Source: Paenibacillus tepidiphilus (GTDB lineage: Bacteria; Bacillota; Bacilli; Paenibacillales; Paenibacillaceae). From it: a stretch of DNA of 64,000 bases. Made by a program: the position numbers and the translations under genes. The stretch lies in NCBI RefSeq assembly GCF_008635795.1, contig NZ_VWRQ01000005.1:62001-126000 (forward strand), given 5' to 3'. The notes beneath the pieces are model-generated. The model had not been told where the DNA came from, did no database searches, and saw only the letters and a program-made list of their open reading frames with translations. This document shows, piece by piece, positions 36,135-42,940 of this stretch; position 1 is the first letter of the stretch; each line of letters starts with the position of its first letter.

Positions 36135-36842
36135 GTGTCCGATCCATTCTTCCGCCGGCATCTATCCAGAACGCCTGTGATTCTTCTCGCCCTTCTCATT
36201 CTGCTCGCCTTCCCGGGCATGTCCGTCCAAGCCGCCGGATTCAGCGATTCCTGGCCTTATAAAGCCGAGCAAATGGAGGCCCGCCAAGTAGTTGTTGTCG
36301 AAGCCGCGGAGCGTTCCTCGCAAAGCGGTGTGCTCTCGCTGCGCGAGAAGCGCGGCGGGCAGTGGGTTGCCCTATTATCCGGCATACCCGTATCGCTTGG
36401 TAAAGGGGGGCTGGGTAAGACCAAAGAAGGCGACGGACGTACGCCCTCCGGCGTCTTTCGGCTCGGCCATGCCTTTGGCTTCGCCGCGCAGCCGGCAGGT
36501 CTGCGCCTTCCCTACACCCGCACCTCCCCGACCGATTTCTGGGTGGATGATCCCGCTTCCCCGGACTACAATACCTGGATCTCCTACAGCGGCAATCCGC
36601 AGCAGCGCTGGAGCTCCTATGAAGCACTGCAGCATCCGCTTTATAAATACGCCGTGACTGTAAGCTATAATACCAATCCGGTCATTCCCGGCAAGGGCAG
36701 TGCCATCTTCCTGCATCTGTGGCGGGGGCCCGGCCAGCCGACCGCCGGCTGCATTGCCATGTCTGAACCCGATCTGCTGCGGCTGATGCAGGCGCTTGAT
36801 CCCGGCTTGTCTCCGGCTATCGCCATCGGTATCGCGGATTAA
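36135..36842 (+). CDS. L,D-transpeptidase (YkuD-like catalytic domain)
   Basis: 235 residues. A signal peptide or anchor (about 15-33, VILLALLILLAFPG) is followed by MSVQAAG, a probable cleavage site. The catalytic domain starts near 45. The active-site region HLWRGPGQPTAGCIAM (about 196-211) has the family's H...GC, with Cys as nucleophile. The TPSGVFRLG segment is the typical YkuD strand (about 106-114). It should act outside the membrane on peptidoglycan, forming 3-3 cross-links or anchoring proteins. The start is GTG at 36135, with AGGAGG 8 nt upstream. Confidence 0.88.
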   Translation: MSDPFFRRHLSRTPVILLALLILLAFPGMSVQAAGFSDSWPYKAEQMEARQVVVVEAAERSSQSGVLSLREKRGGQWVALLSGIPVSLGKGGLGKTKEGDGRTPSGVFRLGHAFGFAAQPAGLRLPYTRTSPTDFWVDDPASPDYNTWISYSGNPQQRWSSYEALQHPLYKYAVTVSYNTNPVIPGKGSAIFLHLWRGPGQPTAGCIAMSEPDLLRLMQALDPGLSPAIAIGIAD

Positions 36843-36961
36843 GGATGTGTAACATGATATGTTAGCGGGTATTAAAGGACAGGAGCAAACCGCCATCCTT
36901 GGAAAAGTCGGCAACCACGAAGCCAAGAATGAATCCCTGACAGCGAGAGGAGAGACTAAAC

Positions 36962-37624
36962 TTGGATACATGGATCTATTTGGCGATTACATTAATGTAC
37001 ATCGGGCTATTCGGATATGGAATTTCGTTGTACCTGCAGGATGCTTCGCGGTCGGCCTGCTACAGCCTGCTGGCCGTAACCGCAGCGCTGATATGGGATA
37101 ACGGGGTCATGGCAGCCGGCCGGACCCTTGGGGAAGGCGATCTGCTGGAGTCGCTGAATATGGCCCGCTACTGGCTGCACGCCTTTTGCACACCGCTGCT
37201 GGCACTGGTCAGCTACGATCTGATCCGGCGCTCGGGCAGTCCCTGGGCCGCCGGAACGGCGGCCAAGTCCATTGCCTGGCTGTTCACGGCCGGTCTGATC
37301 ATCATGGAACTGGCGACTCATACCTTCTCCCTTCAGATCAAGCCTGTTCAGGAGTACGGTGCACTGCGCTATGTACCTGTGGAGGAGACCTCCGGGCCGT
37401 CGTTGATGGTCATCCTGATTTTGATTCCTCTGCTCACAGCCGGCATTGTCCTCTGGAAACGGAAAGTGACTTCCGCGCTCTTCTGGGGAACTCTGCTGAT
37501 GCTGGCCGGGAGTGCTATACCGATCCCTCTGGATAGTGCGGCGGCGACCAATGTGTTTGAACTGATCCTGATCGCTTCGCTGTGGTTTTCAATTCGTGCC
37601 CAGCAGCGGCAGAATCCGCAATAA
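36962..37624 (+). CDS. Seven-helix membrane protein of unknown function
   Basis: 220 residues with about seven hydrophobic helices and short loops (first helix about 4-22, last about 195-213). Start is TTG at 36962 with GAGGAGAG about 8 nt upstream; no ATG alternative gives a full first helix. No catalytic motif is visible. Similar in layout to histidine-kinase N-terminal 7TM modules, but no signalling domain is attached. It lies 119 nt after the transpeptidase gene, possibly co-transcribed. Confidence 0.65.
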   Translation: MDTWIYLAITLMYIGLFGYGISLYLQDASRSACYSLLAVTAALIWDNGVMAAGRTLGEGDLLESLNMARYWLHAFCTPLLALVSYDLIRRSGSPWAAGTAAKSIAWLFTAGLIIMELATHTFSLQIKPVQEYGALRYVPVEETSGPSLMVILILIPLLTAGIVLWKRKVTSALFWGTLLMLAGSAIPIPLDSAAATNVFELILIASLWFSIRAQQRQNPQ

Positions 37625-37753
37625 CGCGCATTGACTGAAATCACTCCATGCATTTATCACTATGCAACCTTTACGGACATATGCAAACAAGCCTGCGCCG
37701 ATGCGCAGGCTTGTTGACGTTAATAGCAATTTCAAATTTCCCGGGCAAGGATC

Positions 37754-38752
37754 TTATAGCCGCCAAAGCGTGGCACAGGAGGTAATCCCCGCCCCTACCG
37801 ACCACAGGAAGAAACGGTCGCCGGAAACCAGCGTACCGTCTTTGACCGCATGATGCAGTGTAATGAACGGACTGCTTGTCCCTGTATAGCCATAGAGATC
37901 GCCGATGTAAGGAAACTTGGCGATATCCTCGCCCAGCTGAGAAGCGATATCTTTGATGACACTGAGGTTCAGCTGACTCAGAATATAGTGCTTCACTTGC
38001 TCTTTGGCAAGCCCGTGCTCCTCCAGCAGCTGCTCGATATTGGCAACCGCCATCGGAAAAGCGACATTGACATTATATTCGGGATGAAGATAGATCTTCT
38101 TCTCCTCCATGGGAATGTCCGCATTGAAGATCCGGGTCATGCCCCCCGCCGGGTACAGCATGTCTTCGGCCTTCTGTGAATTCGTATAGTACAAGGAATC
38201 GATGAACCCCGACCCATCCTCCTCCACATGCTCCAGCAATACTGCACAGGCGGCGTCGCCGCACAGACCTTTGGAAGCCAGGTCACTATCCTTGTAGAAG
38301 CGGGCAATCTGTTCCGAGCCGACTACAAGTGCGTATTTCACGCGGCGGTTCGTCATCATGGAACGCGCCGCCTGTTCGGCTGCGACTACCATGCCCACAC
38401 AATTGGCATTACTGTCATAGACGATGCAGCTGTCTTTGCCCTCCAGCGCCTGATGCAGCAGGGCGGCGTCGGTCGGCGCGGAGTAATCATGGGTTCCCGA
38501 GGAAAAGACGATCATATCCAGGTCGCTGCCCTGCAGCCCGCTGACAGACAGGAGCGCTTTGGCGGCCTGGATGGCCATAAAGAGCGTGCTTTCTTCGTAA
38601 TCGGCGGCATAATAACGGTTCTTGCGGCCAAAATACTCCCAAATCCCGATAAGCTTATCGGCATTCTCCCCGGCCAGTTCCGCCAGCTCCTCGTTGCTGA
38701 CTGCAAGTGCCGGATGGTACACTTCAGTACCGATTATTTTAACATTCGCCAT
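37754..38752 (-). CDS. KASIII-like thiolase-fold protein under c-di-GMP control
   Basis: 332 residues with the length and fold of 3-oxoacyl-ACP synthase III (FabH). The nucleophilic Cys is kept (DSNANCVGM, Cys 118), and GDAACAVLLE of the core is present. The other two catalytic residues are not: the HQAN motif reads SQLN (His to Ser), and the GNTS motif reads GYTG (Asn to Tyr). It therefore probably does not do the normal decarboxylating condensation; acyl transfer or lipid binding is possible. ATG at 38752 has AAGGGTGG upstream. It follows a STAS-like gene (48-nt gap) in an operon led by a c-di-GMP riboswitch. Confidence 0.85.
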   Translation of the reverse strand: MANVKIIGTEVYHPALAVSNEELAELAGENADKLIGIWEYFGRKNRYYAADYEESTLFMAIQAAKALLSVSGLQGSDLDMIVFSSGTHDYSAPTDAALLHQALEGKDSCIVYDSNANCVGMVVAAEQAARSMMTNRRVKYALVVGSEQIARFYKDSDLASKGLCGDAACAVLLEHVEEDGSGFIDSLYYTNSQKAEDMLYPAGGMTRIFNADIPMEEKKIYLHPEYNVNVAFPMAVANIEQLLEEHGLAKEQVKHYILSQLNLSVIKDIASQLGEDIAKFPYIGDLYGYTGTSSPFITLHHAVKDGTLVSGDRFFLWSVGAGITSCATLWRL

Positions 38753-38800
38753 TAAGCCCACCCTTTATCTGCATAATAGTAGTCATTCGCTGCGTAGCAT

Positions 38801-39160
38801 CTAGCCTTTAACGATAGCCCAAGCCTCTTCCACTGTATCCACGAAATGCCCCTGAAAATCGGCCTTTGGCGCAACACGCTGCAATTGCGATTTAGCCACG
38901 ACCTTCTGCGGATTCACAAGCACGCAATGCTTAAAGCTGTTATACATCACATAACACCGTTCCAGAACCGGCAGAATTTCCGGCTTGAAGGCCGCCATAT
39001 CGTGGCAATCGATAATAAGCGACATTTCCTTAAGCGGCAGCGACGGCATCGAGGCTTCGAAGATATCCACTTCCTTGATCGTTTCCTCCAGTTCGGCGAA
39101 TCCGTGCAGGCTGATAAAAATCGTATTGCTTTCCGGGTACATTTTCGTTTCTGCGATCAT
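38801..39160 (-). CDS. STAS-like small protein, first gene of the c-di-GMP riboswitch operon
   Basis: 119 residues, soluble. The pattern of short strands and helices (TIFISLHGFAELEETIKEVDIF, then MSLIIDCHDMAAFKPEILPVLERCYVM, then KHCVLVNPQ) resembles STAS-type alpha/beta folds, with the hydrophobic strand SLIIDC before a helix as in anti-sigma-factor antagonists. A typical phosphorylatable Ser is not obvious (DCHDMAAF). ATG at 39160 follows AGGAG by 11 nt. Its position beside a KASIII-like gene suggests the two work together. Family call is by appearance only. Confidence 0.5.
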   Translation of the reverse strand: MIAETKMYPESNTIFISLHGFAELEETIKEVDIFEASMPSLPLKEMSLIIDCHDMAAFKPEILPVLERCYVMYNSFKHCVLVNPQKVVAKSQLQRVAPKADFQGHFVDTVEEAWAIVKG

Positions 39161-39216
39161 TGATGATAACACTCCTGTTTTGGGTTATATTTTTTCAGAG
39201 CTATTCATATTTTTTC

Positions 39217-39266
39217 ATAAAAAGACAAAGTCCGGCCCGCCTTCCGCTGCCCGGCACCGCCTTTGT
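39217..39266 (-). terminator. Putative terminator in the c-di-GMP riboswitch leader
   Basis: On the minus strand ACAAAG...CCGG pairs with CCGG...CTTTGT (39225-39266), followed by CTTTTT. A competing stem CCGCC/GGCGG lies just upstream. It is about 55 nt before the first gene, so it can act as expression platform. Confidence 0.5.
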
Positions 39267-39279
39267 AAATATCCGGCGG

Positions 39280-39339
39280 CTATGTTTCAGATGAATGCCG
39301 TATGCTTCGCCTGAGCTTAAGGTTCAAGATTTCCCGCAT
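39280..39339 (-). CDS. Possible 19-residue leader peptide after the c-di-GMP aptamer
   Basis: ATG at 39339 with AAGGGAG 9 nt upstream opens a basic 19-codon frame (MREILNLKLRRSIRHSSET) between aptamer and terminator hairpin. It could be a translated leader coupling translation to termination, or chance. Confidence 0.35.
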   Translation of the reverse strand: MREILNLKLRRSIRHSSET

Positions 39340-39383
39340 GGTTGTAATCTCCCTTGTTGTATTTAGACAACAAAAAACCAAAC

Positions 39384-39484
39384 TACATGAGTAACCCCGC
39401 TGTCATGCCGTCCTTTGCAGGTGCGGTTTAGACCGGTGGCTTTGCGTCTTCCGCCTTTCGGCGGAGTTGCCTTTGTTCATCAGC
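39384..39484 (-). promoter_or_regulatory. Cyclic di-GMP-I riboswitch (GEMM-I)
   Basis: The minus strand shows the aptamer in order: AAAGGCAA, a CCGCC-GAAA-GGCGG hairpin with its GNRA tetraloop, GACGCAAAGCC, ACCGGTCTAAACC (the tetraloop-receptor side), a second hairpin arm, and AGCGGGGTTAC. P1 closes with ATGA/TCAT. These are the invariant parts of the class I aptamer. It reads into the STAS-like and KASIII-like genes. A T6 run (39372-39377) follows directly. Confidence 0.93.
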
Positions 39485-39635
39485 TGGCGCTTCAGAAAAC
39501 AAACATATTTTGGTATATTATTATCTATTAAGTTATAATTTCGACAGGGAACGTCATAATCCTCTTTTTAAAGATTTAAATTTTCATAGATAATGTAATT
39601 AGTAATTGAAGCTGCAACAAGCTCATTTTTCCCGG

Positions 39636-39664
39636 TTGAACTCCCCTGCGGTTTGTAGTAACAT
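39636..39664 (+). promoter_or_regulatory. Promoter of the trpS T-box leader
   Basis: TTGAAC (39636-39641), 17 nt, TAACAT (39659-39664), just upstream of the first leader stem. Confidence 0.6.
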
Positions 39665-39670
39665 AATCCC

Positions 39671-39980
39671 TATATTTGGAACAACGCTGAAAAAGGGTAA
39701 GTAGCCAGATGTGGCAGGACTTGCAGAGAGCCGGTGGTCGCTGTGAACCGGTGTCCGGCATTTGTGTGAATGGACTTTGGAGTTGCTTCTTCGAACCGGC
39801 CCATGGCTCAAGTAGAAGAATGCCGGGCATCCCGCCGTTATCAAGGGAACGGTATCGAGACCGATGATGATCTCCGCACCGTTATAATGCAGGACCGCAG
39901 CATCCCTCCAGGGTGAGGGTGGCGGTTGTTTAAGGTGGCATAGCGAAGCTAACTTCGTCCTTAAGGGGACGGAGTTTTTT
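39671..39980 (+). promoter_or_regulatory. Tryptophan T-box leader with terminator
   Basis: Stem I carries the AGAGAGCCGG...GAACCGG element and a specifier loop reading GAA-TGG-AC before TTGGAG, so the codon is UGG (Trp). The T-box bulge is AAGGTGGCATAGCG. UGGC pairs with the GCCA end expected of Firmicute tRNA-Trp. It ends in a terminator (AACTTCGTCC with GGGACGGAGTT, then T7, to 39980). Uncharged tRNA-Trp should switch trpS on. Confidence 0.92.
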
Positions 39981-40006
39981 TGTTGTTATGAAAGGGGGTG
40001 ATGGCC

Positions 40007-40201
40007 ATGGAGGATGGCTGGTGGCGATGGTTAGGTACAGTTCAATTGCAGGCAATGCCTGTGAACCCATTATTTATTTTGAGGAGGACATTTAATAATG
40101 AAAGAACGTGTATTAACGGGAGACCGTGTTACCGGCAAGCTGCACCTTGGCCATTACGCCGGCAGCTTGCAGAACCGGGTCCAATTGCAGGACCAGTATG
40201 A
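40007..40201 (+). CDS. Possible Trp-rich leader ORF overlapping trpS
   Basis: A 64-codon frame begins MEDGWWRWLG, with three Trp codons in residues 5-8. It has GGGGG 8 nt before the ATG and lies between the T-box terminator and trpS. It runs out of frame through the trpS ribosome site and 104 nt into trpS. Translation to its end would interfere with trpS initiation, so Trp shortage could matter here. It may be chance; not a recognised gene. Confidence 0.3.
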   Translation: MEDGWWRWLGTVQLQAMPVNPLFILRRTFNNERTCINGRPCYRQAAPWPLRRQLAEPGPIAGPV

Positions 40202-41087
40202 ATCCTTTGTGTTTCTGGCCGATGTGCAGGCGCTGACCACACATTTTGACCGGCCGGAGATGGTCCGCAGTCATGCGCGGGACATTGTACTTGATTATTT
40301 AGCTGCAGGCATTGACCCGGACAAGACGACGATATATGTCCAGTCGCTGATCCCGGAGATTGCCGAGCTGACGCTGTATTTCTCCATGTTTGTGACTGTC
40401 AATATGCTGCGCCATAACCCGACCGTCAAGGCGGAGTCCAGGAACAGCAGTCTCGATGAGCTGTATTACGGCTTCCTCGGATATCCGGTGAGCCAGGCGG
40501 CTGACATTGCTTTCTGCAAGGCTACGCTGGTGCCGGTCGGTGAAGACCAGCTGCCGCATCTGGAGCTGGCGCGCAAAATCGTCCGCCGGTTCAATGAGCT
40601 GTACCGACCGGTGCTGGTAGAGCCGAAGGCGCTGGTCAGCGAGACGCCCCGTCTCGTCGGCACCGACGGCAGCAGCAAAATGAGCAAAAGCCTGGGCAAC
40701 ACGATCACACTTGATGCCAGTACCAAGGAAATTGCCTATAAGATACAGAAGGCGAAAACCGACCCCGCACGCGTCCGTAAGCATGATCCCGGCCATCCGG
40801 AGATCTGCCCGATCTATGCCTATCACCGGGCGTTTCTCCCCGCTTCATCTCCGGAAATCCGTGAAGGCTGCGAACGCGGAGCCATGGGCTGCACCGCCTG
40901 CAAGGAGCGGATTACGGCTGCGCTGGAGCTGCTGATCGCGCCGATGCGGGAGCGACGTGCTTATTATGCAGAGCGTCCGCGGCTGGTGGACGGTATTGTT
41001 ATGGACGGAACCCAGCGCACCCGTGCTCTCGCCCGTGACACCATGCAGGAGGTGCGGGATGCCATGAGCCTGAATGCTTTTGGCTAA
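40098..41087 (+). CDS. trpS: Tryptophanyl-tRNA synthetase
   Basis: 329 residues, normal length for a bacterial class Ic enzyme. The HIGH-type motif is KLHLGHYAGS (about residues 14-23) and the KMSKS loop is SSKMSKSLGNTI (about 193-204). It charges tRNA-Trp with tryptophan. The ATG at 40098 follows GAGGAGG by 10 nt. Expression is controlled by the Trp T-box directly upstream; a second trpS elsewhere is common when one copy is T-box-controlled (inference). Confidence 0.96.
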   Translation: MKERVLTGDRVTGKLHLGHYAGSLQNRVQLQDQYESFVFLADVQALTTHFDRPEMVRSHARDIVLDYLAAGIDPDKTTIYVQSLIPEIAELTLYFSMFVTVNMLRHNPTVKAESRNSSLDELYYGFLGYPVSQAADIAFCKATLVPVGEDQLPHLELARKIVRRFNELYRPVLVEPKALVSETPRLVGTDGSSKMSKSLGNTITLDASTKEIAYKIQKAKTDPARVRKHDPGHPEICPIYAYHRAFLPASSPEIREGCERGAMGCTACKERITAALELLIAPMRERRAYYAERPRLVDGIVMDGTQRTRALARDTMQEVRDAMSLNAFG

Positions 41088-41110
41088 GTGCTGAATGCCG
41101 ATATCGCAAA

Positions 41111-41145
41111 AAGGGCTGGATCTGCACAGTGCAGATCCAACCCTT
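41111..41145. terminator. Terminator after trpS
   Basis: TGGATCTGCAC and GTGCAGATCCA pair almost without loop, flanked by AAGGG/CCCTT and CTTTAATT. Confidence 0.85.
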
Positions 41146-41168
41146 CTTTAATTCTTGCGGCCGATCTT

Positions 41169-41936
41169 TTATTGACCGACCATTCCTCCGTCGACAGTGT
41201 ACAGCGAGGCTGTAACGAACGAGGCCTCTTCCGAGAGCAGGAAGTTCATCACGGCAGCAACCTCTTCCGGTTCTCCGTAGCGGCCCATCGGGGTCGCTGC
41301 TTCATTCGCTTTCTTGTACTCGGCTGCATCGCCGAAATTATTCTCGATCTTGCGCATCATCTGTGTGTTAATCGTGCCGGGAAGGACAGCGTTGACACGG
41401 ATGCCCAGCGGCGCCAATTCATTGGCTGCTACGCGGGTCAGGCCGATAACGGCATGCTTGGACATAATATACGGGGACATGCCGGGTGCTCCCATCAGTC
41501 CGGCCAGCGAGGAGGTGTTGAGAATAGCGCCGGATTTCTGCTTTTTCATCACCGGGATTACATAATGCAGGCCGAGGAATACGCCGCGCACGTTAACGTT
41601 GTATACCTGGTCCAGCGCTTTGACTGCCATCTCGTCAATCGTGGCGGTTGGTCCTTCAATGCCGGCATTATTGGCGAAATAATCGATCGTACCGAATTTC
41701 TCTACGGCCTGGTTCACGTAGTTCTGTACATCCTCTTCCTTCGAGACGTCGGCGGCAACCGCCAGTGCGTTCGAATCATCCAGTCCAAGCTCGGCGATAA
41801 CCTTCAGGACGGCTTCCTTATTCAAGTCCACCAGAACCAGATTCAGTTTGCGTTCGGCCAGACGGCGGGCCAGCTCTTTGCCGATGCCTCCGGCGGCGCC
41901 TGTAATTACTGCTGTTTTGACTTGGGTCTGACTCAT
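41169..41936 (-). CDS. Short-chain dehydrogenase/reductase
   Basis: 255 residues, classical SDR. The cofactor loop is TGAAGGIGKE (about 12-21), NNAG is near residue 90, and the catalytic Ser (NTSSLAGL, about 141) is followed by Tyr-x3-Lys as YIMSK (about 155-159). Asp at the end of strand 2 (LVDLN, about 37) favours NAD(H). It oxidises or reduces an unknown alcohol/ketone. It is divergent from a TetR regulator, the probable repressor. The first residues SQTQV precede the fold. Confidence 0.93.
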   Translation of the reverse strand: MSQTQVKTAVITGAAGGIGKELARRLAERKLNLVLVDLNKEAVLKVIAELGLDDSNALAVAADVSKEEDVQNYVNQAVEKFGTIDYFANNAGIEGPTATIDEMAVKALDQVYNVNVRGVFLGLHYVIPVMKKQKSGAILNTSSLAGLMGAPGMSPYIMSKHAVIGLTRVAANELAPLGIRVNAVLPGTINTQMMRKIENNFGDAAEYKKANEAATPMGRYGEPEEVAAVMNFLLSEEASFVTASLYTVDGGMVGQ

Positions 41937-41969
41937 GTCTATCTCTCCCTTAGTATATAATGTAGGTAT

Positions 41970-41986
41970 AAGTATGTTGCTTACTT
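41970..41986. promoter_or_regulatory. Candidate TetR operator between SDR and tetR-like genes
   Basis: AAGTATGTTGCTTACTT: arms AAGTA/TACTT around 7 nt, about 35 nt upstream of the SDR start. TetR-family sites are usually dyads of this size; not confirmed by a second copy. Confidence 0.35.
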
Positions 41987-42233
41987 TCGAATAGCTTCTT
42001 TACATAAACTAGCTTACACCTGTATACTTGTTGTGACAATAATCAGCTTACCAGGAAACGTTGACTAACCGACACCACGACGCCTGCTGTTGCTTGTTTG
42101 TGTTTATTTTGCACATTCCGGGCGAAAATGTTGATTTTATTTTGCAGTAATATTTGTCACAGACGCAGGTGATTATTTCGTATTTCAAGCCAGTCTGGGG
42201 TTAGACTATATCAAATCAGGATACGGGGAGAGA

Positions 42234-42839
42234 ATGGCAGTGACGAATGAGCAGTCAGACCGCAGGACCCGCCGAACCCGGCTGGCTTTAAAGACAGCTT
42301 TTATCGAGCTTATTCTTGAAAAAGGCTATGACGCGGTTACAATCCTGGATGTCACAGGCCGGGCGGATTACAACCGGGGAACGTTTTACAAGCATTTTAT
42401 CGACAAGGAGGATCTGCTGCGGGAAATTCACGACGATTTACTGACCGATCTGGCGGAAGCGCTGGTTCGTCCTTATGAGGGTCTACGGCAGGTGAATGCG
42501 GACATGATCTCACCTTCGATTCTGCAGCTGTTTCGGCATATTGAGTCCCATAAGCATGATTTCCTGGCTCTGCTGACGGTCAGCCGCGAGAAGCTGCGCG
42601 CCGACCTGCTTCAGACCTTTCGCCATTCCATGCAGGAGGATATGCATATTGAAATGAAGCCGGGCGCTCCGCAGTTGGATTACGATATCCTGCTCAGCTA
42701 CCAGACCTCCGCCACCGTAGGCGTCATTATGCACTGGGCGGAGACCCGGTTCAGGTATTCGGCGGAATACATGACTGAGCAGCTTATCGCATTGGTGAAT
42801 ACGCCGATTGATCATATTGTTTTTAAACGCAGGACATAA
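42234..42839 (+). CDS. TetR/AcrR-family transcriptional regulator
   Basis: 201 residues. The N-terminal helix-turn-helix (about 13-60) has the motif VTILDVTGRADYNRGTFYKHFIDKEDLL. The C-terminal all-helical ligand/dimer domain resembles the DhaS/TetR_C-type group. ATG follows GGGGAGAG closely. Divergent from the SDR gene, which it probably controls. Ligand unknown. Confidence 0.92.
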   Translation: MAVTNEQSDRRTRRTRLALKTAFIELILEKGYDAVTILDVTGRADYNRGTFYKHFIDKEDLLREIHDDLLTDLAEALVRPYEGLRQVNADMISPSILQLFRHIESHKHDFLALLTVSREKLRADLLQTFRHSMQEDMHIEMKPGAPQLDYDILLSYQTSATVGVIMHWAETRFRYSAEYMTEQLIALVNTPIDHIVFKRRT

Positions 42840-42878
42840 TTATTGGATACTGCCAACCCCTTTAGTCTAGACACACCG

Positions 42879-42917
42879 AACAGACCCGGACCGCAAGATG
42901 CGGAACCCGGGTCTGTT
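42879..42917. terminator. Bidirectional terminator between tetR-like gene and GH94 operon
   Basis: AACAGACCCGG (42879-42889) pairs with CCGGGTCTGTT (42907-42917), with an inner CCGCA/TGCGG stem. Confidence 0.85.
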
Positions 42918-42940
42918 GTACATACTTCTGCAGAAGCAGA

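Noticed and set aside
37754..38752. Annotation as functional FabH
   Set aside because: Two of three catalytic residues are replaced, and the gene is not in a fatty-acid operon.
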